From assembly GCA_021156245.1 (NCBI GenBank), contig JAJNBO010000043.1:1-10823 (forward strand): a stretch of DNA of 10,823 nt, in the 5' to 3' direction. Numbering within the stretch: the first letter of the stretch is position 1; each line of letters starts with the position of its first letter. This document shows positions 1 to 7,132 of this stretch, in pieces. The stretch is from Ramlibacter sp. (GTDB lineage Bacteria; Pseudomonadota; Gammaproteobacteria; Burkholderiales; Burkholderiaceae_C). A model generated the notes under the pieces. The model was not told the origin of the DNA. It made no database searches and saw only the letters and a list, made by a program, of their open reading frames with translations. The translations under genes were made by a program, and so were the position numbers.

Positions 1-1684
1 AGGAGCAGGCCAACTACCGCGGCACCGAATACATCGGCAAGCTCGGCGTCGAGCAGAGCTACGAGAAGGAGCTGCACGGCACCACGGGCACCGAGCAGGT
101 CGAGACTTCCGCCGGCGGCCGCGCCGTGCGCAAGCTGGCCAGCACCCCCGCGACCTCGGGCAACACGGTGATGCTTTCCATCGACATCAAGCTGCAGAAG
201 CTGGTCGAAGACCTGTACGGCGACCGCCGCGGCGCGATGGTGGCGCTGGATCCCCGCAATGGCGAGGTCCTCGCCTTCGTGTCCAAGCCCACCTTCGATC
301 CCAACCTGTTCGTCGACGGCATCGACCACGAAAACTGGCAGGCCCTCAACGAATCCATCGACAAGCCGCTGCTGAACCGGGCGCTGCGCGGCACCTACCC
401 GCCCGGTTCCACCTACAAGCCCTTCATGGCGCTGGCCGCGCTGGAGACCGGCAAGCGCTCCGCCACCCAGATCACCCAGGACACAAGCCCTTCATGGCGC
501 TGGCCGCGCTGGAGACCGGCAAGCGCTCCGCCACCCAGATCACCCAGGACAACGGTTCGTGGAGCTTCGGCGGCCACGTGTTCCGCAGCCACGGCGACCA
601 CGGCCTGGGTCCGGTGGACATGCACACCAGCATCGTGAAGTCCAGCAACGTCTACTACTACGCGCTGGCCAACGACATGGGCGTGGACCTGATGCACGAC
701 TTCATGAAGCCGCTGACCTTCGGCCAGCTCACCGGCATCGACATCTTCGGAGAAGTGCGCGGCGTGCTTCCCAGCCAGGACTGGAAGCGCAACTACTACC
801 GGCGCCCCGAGCAGAAGAAGTGGTACGCCGGCGAGACGATCTCGCTGGGCATCGGCCAGGGCTACAACAGCTTCACGATGCTGCAGATGGCCACCGCGCT
901 CGGCGCCGTGCTGAACAACGGCGTCAAGCACCGGCCGCACCTGGTGCTCGCCACGCAGGACGCCGGCAGCAAGCAGCCGAAGCTCGTGGGCCGGGAGCCG
1001 GGCGTGAACCTCGGCTACAAGCCGGAGAACATCGCGGTGATCCGCCGGGCGATGGTGGCAGTGACGCAGCAGGGCACCTCCACGCGCGTGTTCCAGGGCG
1101 CCGGCTACCTGTCCGGCGGCAAGACCGGCACGGCCCAGGCCGTGGGCGTCGCGCAGGGCGCGAAGTACAACGCGTCGAAGCTGGAGGAGCACCAGCGCGA
1201 CCACTCGCTCTACATCGCGTTCGCACCCGCGGACGAACCGAAGATCGCGATCGCCATGATCGTGGAGAACGCCGGCTTCGGCGCAGCCGCTGCCGCCCCG
1301 ATCGCACGCCGCGTGTTCGACTATGCGCTGATGAACCAGTATCCCAGCGAGGAAGACATGGTCGCGGTGCGCGAGGGCAAGGCGGCCAACCCGATCGGCA
1401 CGCCGCGCCTGGCGAGCGAAGCGGCCTGGCCGCCCGCGCCCAGCGCTGCGGCCGGCGCCGCCCAGGCTGCGGCCGCAACGACCGGCGCGACCGCGCCGGT
1501 GGCGCCGGTCGCGTCGAGCGGCACCATTGCCGCTGCCTTCAATCCCGCGCATGCCGCGGTCACCGGCACGCCGACCTCGGGCACGACGTGGGTCCCGCGC
1601 CGGCGGCAAGCCGGGGCCACGGCGAGCCCGGCCGCGGCGCCCGCCAGCGCGCTAGCCCGCCCGGTCCAGCCCCGCAGCCCGTAG
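1..1684 (+). pseudogene. mrdA: Penicillin-binding protein 2 (peptidoglycan D,D-transpeptidase), 5'-truncated by window edge and frameshifted
   Basis: PBP2 is the inner-membrane transpeptidase that cross-links peptidoglycan during rod elongation, working with RodA and MreBCD. The reading frame is open from base 3 and enters mid-gene with the typical PBP2 stretch YIGKLGVEQSYEKELHG. The N-terminal membrane anchor lies outside the window. The catalytic nucleophile motif S-T-Y-K is at 408-419 (nucleophile codon 408-410). An exact 68-bp tandem duplication (415-482 and 483-550) then shifts the frame, and the first frame stops at 636-638. The rest continues in another frame, with the SSN motif at 641-649 and the KTG motif at 1121-1129, and ends at TAG 1682-1684. 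Removing one 68-bp copy restores one uninterrupted PBP2 frame. The C-terminal part from about 1400 is an Ala/Pro-rich low-complexity tail. As written, neither fragment has all three active-site motifs: the downstream ORF (possible ATG at 494) lacks the serine. Identity is certain; whether the break is biological or an assembly error cannot be told from here. Confidence 0.93.
415..551. repeat. Exact 68-bp tandem duplication inside mrdA
   Basis: Bases 415-482 and 483-550 are identical. With a period of 68 the match extends one base further (483 = 551) and then fails on both sides. Because 68 is not a multiple of three, it causes a frame change. The unit begins in the Tyr codon of the SxxK motif and ends in the codons after ITQ. 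No longer homology flanks the copies. Confidence 0.97.
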
Positions 1685-2653
1685 CAGCCAGGCAGTCACG
1701 GCCTCGGGCATCGTCCACACCTGCACGGGCCACGTTCCCGCAGGGAAGCCGACATGCCCGCCCTCCTCGGGTTGCCAGACGGTGACGTGCTTCCCCACCT
1801 CGCCCGGGCGCGGAAGGCTTTGCGCGGGCACGAAGGGATCGTTGCGCGCATTGAGCACGAGCGAGGGCACGCGGATGCGGGCCAGGTGCGGCTTGGCCGA
1901 GGCGCGCTGCCAGTAATCCTCCGTGCCGCGAAAGCCGTGCAGCGGCGCGGTGAAGATGTTGTCGAACTCGTAGAGGTCGCGCGCGGCCAGCAAGGCCTCC
2001 CGGTCGAACAGGCCCGGGTGCTGCGCCCATTTGCGCAAGGCCTTCGGCTTCATCGACCGCATGAACATCGTCGTGTAGACCAGGCGATTGAAGCCCTGCC
2101 CGATCGCATGGCCGCCAGCAGCCAGGTCGAGCGGCGAACACACGGAGGCGACGGCGCCGACCAGCCGCGACGCCGCTTCTCCCTGCTCGCCGGCCCAGCG
2201 CATCAACGCGTTGCCGCCCAGGGATACGCCAACCGCCAGCAACGGGCCGGCATGGTGCTCCCGCATGCGCCGCAGGATCCAGCCGATCTCCTCGTGATCT
2301 CCCGAGTGATAGGCGCGGGGCGCGAGGTTCAGCTCGCCACTGCAGCCGCGAAAGTGCGGGACCGCGTACGCCAGGCCGTTGCGCGCGGCGACCTCCGCGA
2401 AAGCTTCGGCATAGTGGCTGCGCGACGAACCTTCGAGGCCATGGAACAGCACGACCAGTGGCTGCGTCCCCGCGCCCTGCGAAGGCGGGGTGGCCGTTTG
2501 CCAGTCGACGTCGAGGAAGTCACCGTCCGGCGTCGTCCAGCGTTCGCGCCGGTACTGCGGCGACGGCCCGCGCGTGCGGCGCGCCAGCAGCGCCGGCCAG
2601 ATGGTCTGCAGGTTGCCCCCGGGCAGCCACCACGGCGCTCGGTAGTCGTTCAT
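1652..2653 (-). CDS. YheT-family alpha/beta-fold hydrolase
   Basis: Predicted cytoplasmic hydrolase of 333 residues, about the usual length for the YheT/ABHD group. It opens with the family signature RAPWWLPGGNLQTIWP (residues 5-20). The oxyanion-loop HGLEG is at 71-75 and FRGCSGE at 101-107. The nucleophile elbow GVSLGGN puts Ser144 as nucleophile, with Asp272 in the NARNDPF segment as the likely acid and His300 in EEGGHVGF as the base. The triad is therefore complete. The physiological substrate of this family is not established; esterase or lipase-like activity is the usual assignment. The start at 2653 lies 7 bases after the stop of the NTF2-like gene upstream on the same strand, so the two are likely co-transcribed. 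I see no strong Shine-Dalgarno sequence. Its 3' end overlaps the 3' end of mrdA by 33 bp (1652-1684), tail to tail, leaving no room for a terminator between them. Confidence 0.92.
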   Translation of the reverse strand: MNDYRAPWWLPGGNLQTIWPALLARRTRGPSPQYRRERWTTPDGDFLDVDWQTATPPSQGAGTQPLVVLFHGLEGSSRSHYAEAFAEVAARNGLAYAVPHFRGCSGELNLAPRAYHSGDHEEIGWILRRMREHHAGPLLAVGVSLGGNALMRWAGEQGEAASRLVGAVASVCSPLDLAAGGHAIGQGFNRLVYTTMFMRSMKPKALRKWAQHPGLFDREALLAARDLYEFDNIFTAPLHGFRGTEDYWQRASAKPHLARIRVPSLVLNARNDPFVPAQSLPRPGEVGKHVTVWQPEEGGHVGFPAGTWPVQVWTMPEAVTAWLLRAAGLDRAG

Positions 2654-2660
2654 CGGCGGA

Positions 2661-3116
2661 TCAATGCAGGATGGACGGAGCGTCCGAGACTTCCTGGATC
2701 TCGCTCGTGGTGCCGGGGCTGGCGTGATGCGCGACCAGCCGCCAGCCTTGCGCGGTGCGGTGGTACACGTTGGTCGCGATCACCCACGCGCTGGCCGGGC
2801 CGGTGGGCGACAGCACCTCGACGCGCTCCAGCACGTTGTGCACGCTGCTGCCGATGGCCACCGTCTTGCGCACGCGCTCGGGCCAGGCCCGCACGGACCC
2901 GCCTTCCGAGAACATCGACTCGAACGTGGCGCGGATGGCGGTGGCGCCGATCACGCGCGGCCCGCCGGGGTGGATGCAGAAGATGTCGTCCTCGTCCGCC
3001 CAGCACGCCATGAGCTTGTCGATGTCGCCGCGCTGCAGCGCGTCGTAGAACGCGGCTTCGACGTCGTCGGCGTCGCCATCGAGCTGGGCCGCCTGGAGCT
3101 TGGACTTCTTGCGCAT
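2661..3116 (-). CDS. NTF2/SnoaL-like (DUF4440-type) small protein
   Basis: The protein has 151 residues. After a basic, polar N-terminus of about 15 residues, the sequence fits the cone-shaped NTF2-like fold. An early helix (VEAAFYDALQRGDIDKLMACW, from about residue 19) is followed by ADEDDIFCIHPGG (40-52). Then come IGATAIRATFESMF (56-69), a beta-rich half, and the closing strand GWRLVAHHAS (124-133). Such proteins range from ketosteroid-isomerase-like enzymes to simple binding or dimerisation domains. Residues such as His49, His130 and His131 could line the cavity, but no reaction can be assigned. No signal peptide is seen, so it is probably cytoplasmic. It lies 30 bp downstream of the SDR-like gene and 7 bp upstream of the YheT gene, which suggests a three-gene minus-strand transcript. 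No clear ribosome-binding site precedes the ATG, so the exact start is slightly uncertain. Confidence 0.85.
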   Translation of the reverse strand: MRKKSKLQAAQLDGDADDVEAAFYDALQRGDIDKLMACWADEDDIFCIHPGGPRVIGATAIRATFESMFSEGGSVRAWPERVRKTVAIGSSVHNVLERVEVLSPTGPASAWVIATNVYHRTAQGWRLVAHHASPGTTSEIQEVSDAPSILH

Positions 3117-3146
3117 GGAGTGTTCGCGACGATTGTGCCGAAGTTT

Positions 3147-3833
3147 TCAGGCGCACCCGAGCCAGCGCGCTGCGACGGCCCGGGCCTGGCCCTGCGCCGC
3201 CTCCCACACCACCTCCGGCGCGGCCACGTGGATGCCCGGCGGCGCCAGGCGCAGCGCGATGGAGAGCAGCTCCGCCACCTTCACCGCTCGCACCGGCTGC
3301 TCGCTGCTGGGCACCATGTACTTGAAGATCGACAGCATCCAGTGCGCGAGCCTGGCCGGGGCGCTGGCGTGCCGCGATTCCGCCGGCTTCTGCGCCGAGC
3401 GCAGGATCAGGAGGCGGTCGAATCCCAGGCTGGCGATCGCCTGCTCGTCCAGGTTGGCCAGCCCACGCTTGAGCGCCTCGGGCAGGCGGCCGGGCGCGTG
3501 CGGAAGGACCACGGCCAGCGTGCGCACGCCGCTGGCGCGCATCCAGCGCGCCAGCGCCGGTAGCTGCCCGGGTGCCGGAGTCCACAGCGCGCGTTCGCGG
3601 TCGTAGAACAGCCGGGGCGGATCGAACAGGACGACGCCGACGTCGGCCTGGGCCCTCGGCCATTCCGATGGATCACCGGGCGGCACGACCGTCACCTCCA
3701 CGCCGCGCAGCCCGGCCGTGATGGGTTCGCGCGCCAGCACCTGCGTGCTCCTGAACGCGGCCCCGCCCACCAGCCGCCGCAACACTTCGTTGCCGAGAGC
3801 TCCCGTGGCGCCCGCGATGACCAGCCGCGGCAT
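3147..3833 (-). CDS. Atypical SDR / NAD(P)-binding Rossmann-fold protein
   Basis: With the ATG at 3833 the protein has 228 residues and begins directly with a Rossmann beta strand and dinucleotide loop, MPRLVIAGATGALGNEVL (GATGALG at 8-14). LLILRSAQKPA (141-151) resembles the second half of NAD(P)H-binding 'atypical SDR' proteins. No YxxxK catalytic pair is visible, so it may bind NAD(P) without being a classical dehydrogenase. It could also act as a reductase or assembly factor, as some relatives do. An in-frame ATG at 3893 would add 20 residues ([11 protein letters not shown]...). I prefer 3833 because the fold starts there, although neither start has a convincing Shine-Dalgarno sequence. 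The gene is divergent from lemA (start 3937) and heads the minus-strand series with the NTF2-like and YheT genes. The function is not known. Confidence 0.8.
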   Translation of the reverse strand: MPRLVIAGATGALGNEVLRRLVGGAAFRSTQVLAREPITAGLRGVEVTVVPPGDPSEWPRAQADVGVVLFDPPRLFYDRERALWTPAPGQLPALARWMRASGVRTLAVVLPHAPGRLPEALKRGLANLDEQAIASLGFDRLLILRSAQKPAESRHASAPARLAHWMLSIFKYMVPSSEQPVRAVKVAELLSIALRLAPPGIHVAAPEVVWEAAQGQARAVAARWLGCA

Positions 3834-3936
3834 GCCGACTGTCGAGCTGCCGCGGAGCGCGCCGCGCAGCACTTGAACCGGGTCCTGATGCATCCCATCT
3901 ATGCTACCTTCGACCCACATTGCCAAAGGAAGAGAC
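3834..3936 (+). promoter_or_regulatory. Divergent promoter region between the SDR-like gene and lemA
   Basis: This 103-bp gap must drive lemA rightwards and probably the SDR-like gene leftwards. A possible lemA -35 box TTGAAC (3873-3878) is followed by TATGCT (3900-3905), but the spacer is 21 bp, longer than optimal, so this is only a candidate. A good Shine-Dalgarno AAAGGAAGAG (3925-3934) directly precedes the lemA ATG and fixes that start. If the SDR-like protein starts at 3893, most of the gap would be coding. Confidence 0.35.
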
Positions 3937-4605
3937 ATGAAGAGGTGGCTGCTGATCCTGGCTTTCCCGCTGCTGCTGGCCGGATGCGGGTACAACGATT
4001 TCCAGCGACTCGACGAGGCGAGCAAGTCCGCCTGGAGCGAAGTCCTCAACCAATACCAGCGCCGCGCGGACCTGGTGCCAAACCTCGTGGCCACGGTCAA
4101 GGGCGAAGCGAACTTCGAACAGGAAACGCTGACCCGCGTGATCGAGGCGCGCGCCAAGGCCACCTCGGTGCAGGTCACGCCCGAAACCCTGAACGACCCG
4201 CAGGCGATGCAGCGCTTCCAGCAGGCGCAGGGCGAACTCTCCAGCGCGCTGTCGCGGCTGCTGGTGGTCAGCGAGCGCTACCCCGACCTCAAGGCCAACC
4301 AGGGCTTCCGCGACCTGCGCGTGCAACTCGAAGGCACGGAGAACCGGATCACCGTGGCGCGCAACCGCTACATCCAGTCGGTGCAGGAGTACAACGTGCT
4401 TGCGCGCAGCTTCCCGACCAACCTGACGGCGATGATCTTCAACTACGACCCGAAGGCCACCTTCAGCGTGCAGAACGAAGCGCAGATCTCCGTCCCGCCG
4501 ACGGTCGACTTCGGCCGGCCGGCAGCGCCGGCAGCTCCCGCGGCGCCCGCGGCCCCTGCCGCGCCAGCAACCACTGCACCGGCGACGGGCACCACCACCC
4601 GTTGA
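3937..4605 (+). CDS. lemA: LemA family lipoprotein
   Basis: Predicted envelope lipoprotein of 222 residues. The N-terminus [17 protein letters not shown] is a lipoprotein signal peptide with lipobox LAGC, giving Cys17 as the acylation site. The mature part shows the LemA helical-bundle signatures: [19 protein letters not shown] (38-56), a long helix with [21 protein letters not shown] (115-135), and [20 protein letters not shown] (141-160). LemA proteins are widespread, membrane-attached and of unclear biochemical function. They commonly sit beside TPM-domain proteins, as here. The C-terminus (196-210) has five AAP tripeptides encoded by 4522-4566, a low-complexity tail prone to length variation. 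The next gene starts 4 bp after the stop, so this is the first gene of a three-gene operon. The lipobox is unlike the uncleaved type-II-like N-terminus of many other LemA proteins but is common in betaproteobacteria. Note that this is not the pseudomonad sensor kinase gene formerly also called lemA. Confidence 0.93.
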   Translation: MKRWLLILAFPLLLAGCGYNDFQRLDEASKSAWSEVLNQYQRRADLVPNLVATVKGEANFEQETLTRVIEARAKATSVQVTPETLNDPQAMQRFQQAQGELSSALSRLLVVSERYPDLKANQGFRDLRVQLEGTENRITVARNRYIQSVQEYNVLARSFPTNLTAMIFNYDPKATFSVQNEAQISVPPTVDFGRPAAPAAPAAPAAPAAPATTAPATGTTTR

Positions 4606-4609
4606 GCCC

Positions 4610-5509
4610 TTGAGAGCCCTGCTCGCCTGGCTGCTGGCGGTCTTCGCCTCCTTCGCGGCGGCGCAGGGCGTCCTGCCCGTGCCCGAGCTGGCGGCGCGGG
4701 TGATCGACCAGACCGGCACGCTGGACGCGATCCAGCGCAAGGGCCTCGACGACAAGCTGGCCGCCTTCGAGCAGCAGAAGGGCACGCAGATCGTGGTGCT
4801 GATGGTGCCCACCACGCTGCCGGAAGACATCTCCAGCTACGCGAACCGCGTGGCCAACACCTGGAAGATCGGCCGCAAGGCGGTGGGCGACGGCATCCTC
4901 GTCATCGTCGCCAAGGACGACCGCAAGGTCCGCATCGAAGTGGCCAAGACGCTCGAGGGTGCCGTGCCCGACCTCGCGGCCCGGCAGATCATCGACGAGG
5001 CGATCACGCCGCGCTTCCGCCAGGGCGATTTCGCGGGCGGGCTCGGTGCGGCCGCGGACCAGTTGATCGCCCGCGTCAACGGTGAAGCCCTGCCGGCGCC
5101 CCGGTCGTCCTCACCGCAAGGCGGCGGCGCCGCGGGCTTCGACTGGTTCGACCTCGCCATCTTCCTGTTCTTCGCGGTGCCGATCGCCGGTGCGATGTTG
5201 CGCGGCATCTTCGGGCGCAAGCTCGGATCCCTGGTCACCGGCGGAGGCGTCGGCGCGATCGCGATGCTGATCACGTCCAGCCTGGTGGTGGCCGGGATCG
5301 CAGGGGTCGTCGCCCTGCTCTTCTCGATGCTCTCCGGCGGCAGCGCCCTGGGGGGCGGCCGGCGCGGCGGCTTCGGTGGCCCCGTCATCTTCCCCGGCGG
5401 GTGGGGCGGCGGCGGTGGCGGCGGCGGTGGAAGCTGGGGCGGCGGAGGCGGCTTCAGCTCCGGCGGCGGTGGTGACTTCGGCGGCGGCGGCGCCTCGGGA
5501 GACTGGTGA
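4610..5509 (+). CDS. YgcG-family TPM-domain membrane protein with Gly-rich tail
   Basis: The protein has 299 residues. A TTG start at 4610 gives a signal peptide (residues 1-18, cleavage near AAA-QG). A TPM domain (TPM_phosphatase/YgcG type) follows at about 25-155, including QTGTL (34-38), GTQIVVLMVPTT (58-69), GDGILVIVAKDDRKVRIEVAKTLEG (93-117), and ITPRFRQGDFAGGL (132-145). Hydrophobic segments at about 179-201 and 208-241 anchor it in the membrane. The C-terminus (about 243-299) is very Gly-rich, with Gly runs, SW and a terminal SGDW, a hallmark of this family. The TPM domain should face the periplasm. Relatives were linked to phosphatase activity in the plant TLP18.3 protein, but for bacterial members the role is unsettled. 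It starts 4 bp after lemA stops. No ATG is available near this point, so TTG is the likely start, and translation probably depends on coupling from lemA. Confidence 0.9.
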   Translation: MRALLAWLLAVFASFAAAQGVLPVPELAARVIDQTGTLDAIQRKGLDDKLAAFEQQKGTQIVVLMVPTTLPEDISSYANRVANTWKIGRKAVGDGILVIVAKDDRKVRIEVAKTLEGAVPDLAARQIIDEAITPRFRQGDFAGGLGAAADQLIARVNGEALPAPRSSSPQGGGAAGFDWFDLAIFLFFAVPIAGAMLRGIFGRKLGSLVTGGGVGAIAMLITSSLVVAGIAGVVALLFSMLSGGSALGGGRRGGFGGPVIFPGGWGGGGGGGGGSWGGGGGFSSGGGGDFGGGGASGDW

Positions 5510-6018
5510 TGATGGCGCGCCTTCGACGCATGTTCCGGCACCGGTGGCTCGACGACACGGCCACGCGCCACGCCGTTCCGCCATCGCTGGTCGAGAAGCT
5601 CGCGGCGCGCGTGGCCGAAAGCGAGCGCCGCCACACGGGCGAGATCCGCATCTACGTGGAAGCGGGTTTGCCCACCAGCTACCTCTGGCGCGACGCGACG
5701 CCGCGTGACCGCGCGATCTCGATGTTCGGCAAGCTCGGCGTGTGGGACACCGAGCAGAACAATGGGGTGCTGATCTACCTGCTGCTGGCCGAACACGCGA
5801 TCGAGATCGTGGCGGACCGGGGCCTGGGCCCGCACGTCAGCGAAGCGCAGTGGCAGCAGATCGTCCGGCGCATGGGCAGCGCGTTCCGCGAAGGCCGCTA
5901 CGAAGAAGGCCTGTTCGAAGCCGTCGACGCGGTGACCGCAGTGCTGGTGCAGCACTTCCCCGCAACGGCGGGCGCCGCGAACGCGAACGAGTTGCCGGAC
6001 GAACCGGTGCTGGGCTGA
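5509..6018 (+). CDS. Second TPM-domain protein, without signal peptide or Gly-rich tail
   Basis: The protein has 169 residues from the ATG at 5509, which overlaps the upstream stop as TGATG, a classical translational-coupling arrangement. Another ATG follows at 5512. The sequence begins with a basic amphipathic stretch (MMARLRRMFRHRWLDD) rather than a signal peptide. A compact TPM domain follows at about 25-150: GEIRIYVEAGLP (44-55), AISMFGKLGVWDTEQNNGVL (69-88), IYLLLAEHAIEIVADRGLG (89-107) and REGRYEEGLFEAVDAVTAVL (127-146). It therefore looks like a divergent paralogue of the preceding gene, reduced to the domain alone. I infer it is cytoplasmic or peripheral to the inner membrane. LemA-TPM-TPM arrangements are familiar from Burkholderiales. 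The biochemical role is unknown. Confidence 0.88.
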   Translation: MMARLRRMFRHRWLDDTATRHAVPPSLVEKLAARVAESERRHTGEIRIYVEAGLPTSYLWRDATPRDRAISMFGKLGVWDTEQNNGVLIYLLLAEHAIEIVADRGLGPHVSEAQWQQIVRRMGSAFREGRYEEGLFEAVDAVTAVLVQHFPATAGAANANELPDEPVLG

Positions 6019-6032
6019 GCCGGCCGGTTCAG
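6015..6032. repeat. 18-bp near-perfect palindrome spanning two convergent stop codons
   Basis: The sequence CTGAGCCGGCCGGTTCAG is self-complementary except for one pair, which is a G-T wobble. It contains the stop of the plus-strand TPM gene (6016-6018) and the stop of the minus-strand substrate-binding protein gene (6029-6031). An alternative stem pairs GAACCGG (6001-6007) with CCGGTTC (6024-6030). No T-run follows on either strand, so it is not a standard intrinsic terminator, though a hairpin could slow RNA polymerase or protect 3' ends. Confidence 0.5.
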
Positions 6033-7132
6033 TCCCTCACTTCGCCATTGGGGCGCAGCAGCGCCATGCCCACGTAGCTGCCGCCGTGGCGGAAGTTGGG
6101 CTTGAAGTCCACGATGTAGCCCCCCGCGTCGTAGCGGCCGAGCGCCGACAGCGACTTGTGCAAAGACGCCCGCGTGAGGTCCTTGCCTGATCGCTTCATG
6201 CCCTCGACCAGCACCTTGGCGGCGATGCAGGACTCCAGCGCCGTCACGGACAACGCAGCGGCATGGCCCGCCGCCTTCCAGGCGTCGTTGCACTCCTTGA
6301 CGACCGGAACGCCGTTGGAGCGCGGGGTCGGCACCGTGATCGACACGGAAACGCCGACGGCGTCCGGGCCGAGGGCCTTGGCGAGCTGGCTGGCCCCCGC
6401 GAAGGACAGGCTGGTGATCATGGTCGCGCGGCCGGCGGCCTTGAGCTTCTTGATCAACTGCGCGGCCGGCGCATAGAGCGTCGTGATCACCAGGACGTTG
6501 GGCTCCGATGCGATCACGTCCTTGACGTTCGCTTCCGTGATGTCGGCATTGCGCTTGATGGAGACGGACACCGGCTGCCGGTCGAATTTCTTCAGCACGG
6601 TCGCCACGGTCTCGAAGTTCTGCTTGCCGACGGTGTCGTCGTAGTGCAGCACCGTGACCTTGGTGCTTCCGAGGTTGCCCCAGAAATTGATGATCTTCTG
6701 GATCTCGTCCGAATAGGTCGAGCGCACGGTGTACACGTAGTCGTTCTGCTTGCGGATGGTGTCGGCGCCGGTGAACGGGGCGAAGAACGGCACCCGGTGC
6801 TCCAGCACCGTCGGCATCGCGGGAACGCTGAGCGTGGAGGAGGCGTAGCCGAAGAGCGCCACCACGTTCTGCTCGTTGACCAGCTTCGCCGTGTTCTCCG
6901 CCGACAGCTTGGTTTCGTTGCGATCGTCCAGCGTGACGAGCTTGAGCTTGCCTTGCGGCAATCCGCCGGCGTCGTTCACCTTCTTGAAATAGGCGAGCGC
7001 GCCGTTGCGGATGTCGTTGCCCAGTTCGGCGTTGCCGCCGGTGAGCGGAGCCGACTGGCCGACGACGATGTCCTGGGCCAGGGCCAGGGCCGGTGCGGCT
7101 GCGGCCAGCAGCAGGCAAGCGATTTTGCGCAT
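6029..7132 (-). CDS. ABC transporter substrate-binding protein, type I periplasmic fold (branched-chain amino-acid-like)
   Basis: The protein has 367 residues, the usual size for the Leu/Ile/Val-binding (LivJ/LivK-like) group. A Sec signal peptide occupies residues 1-19 (MRKIACLLLAAAAPALALA, cleavage before QD). The mature protein starts DIVVGQSAPLTGGNAELGND and continues with AYFKKVNDAGGL, LVTLDDRNETKLSAENTAKL and VALFGYASS. It then has the lobe-two pattern KVTVLHYDDTVGKQNFET and VLVITTLYAPAAQLIKKLK. These proteins capture small molecules in the periplasm and hand them to an ABC permease. No permease or ATPase gene is nearby, so this is an orphan binding protein, a common situation in Comamonadaceae, and its ligand cannot be predicted. 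A Shine-Dalgarno GGAG lies about 8 bases before the ATG, supporting the start. It converges on the TPM gene with 10 bp between stops. Confidence 0.93.
   Translation of the reverse strand: MRKIACLLLAAAAPALALAQDIVVGQSAPLTGGNAELGNDIRNGALAYFKKVNDAGGLPQGKLKLVTLDDRNETKLSAENTAKLVNEQNVVALFGYASSTLSVPAMPTVLEHRVPFFAPFTGADTIRKQNDYVYTVRSTYSDEIQKIINFWGNLGSTKVTVLHYDDTVGKQNFETVATVLKKFDRQPVSVSIKRNADITEANVKDVIASEPNVLVITTLYAPAAQLIKKLKAAGRATMITSLSFAGASQLAKALGPDAVGVSVSITVPTPRSNGVPVVKECNDAWKAAGHAAALSVTALESCIAAKVLVEGMKRSGKDLTRASLHKSLSALGRYDAGGYIVDFKPNFRHGGSYVGMALLRPNGEVRD

Noticed and set aside
413..1609. Long minus-strand open frame of 398 codons opposite mrdA
   Set aside because: It is rich in Arg, Ala, Gly and His with no recognisable domain and lies antisense to clear PBP2 coding sequence; it is a GC-rich shadow frame.
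559..1785. Plus-strand open frame of 408 codons inside mrdA
   Set aside because: Its composition is low-complexity Arg/Ala/Pro and it overlaps the genuine PBP2 frame with the SSN and KTG motifs; it is a shadow frame.
1754..3013. Plus-strand open frame of 419 codons across the YheT and NTF2-like genes
   Set aside because: The opposite strand encodes two recognisable proteins with intact motifs; this frame shows no family features.
3834..4178. N-terminal extension of the SDR-like protein reaching into lemA
   Set aside because: It would run antisense through the lemA signal peptide and start far before the Rossmann fold begins.
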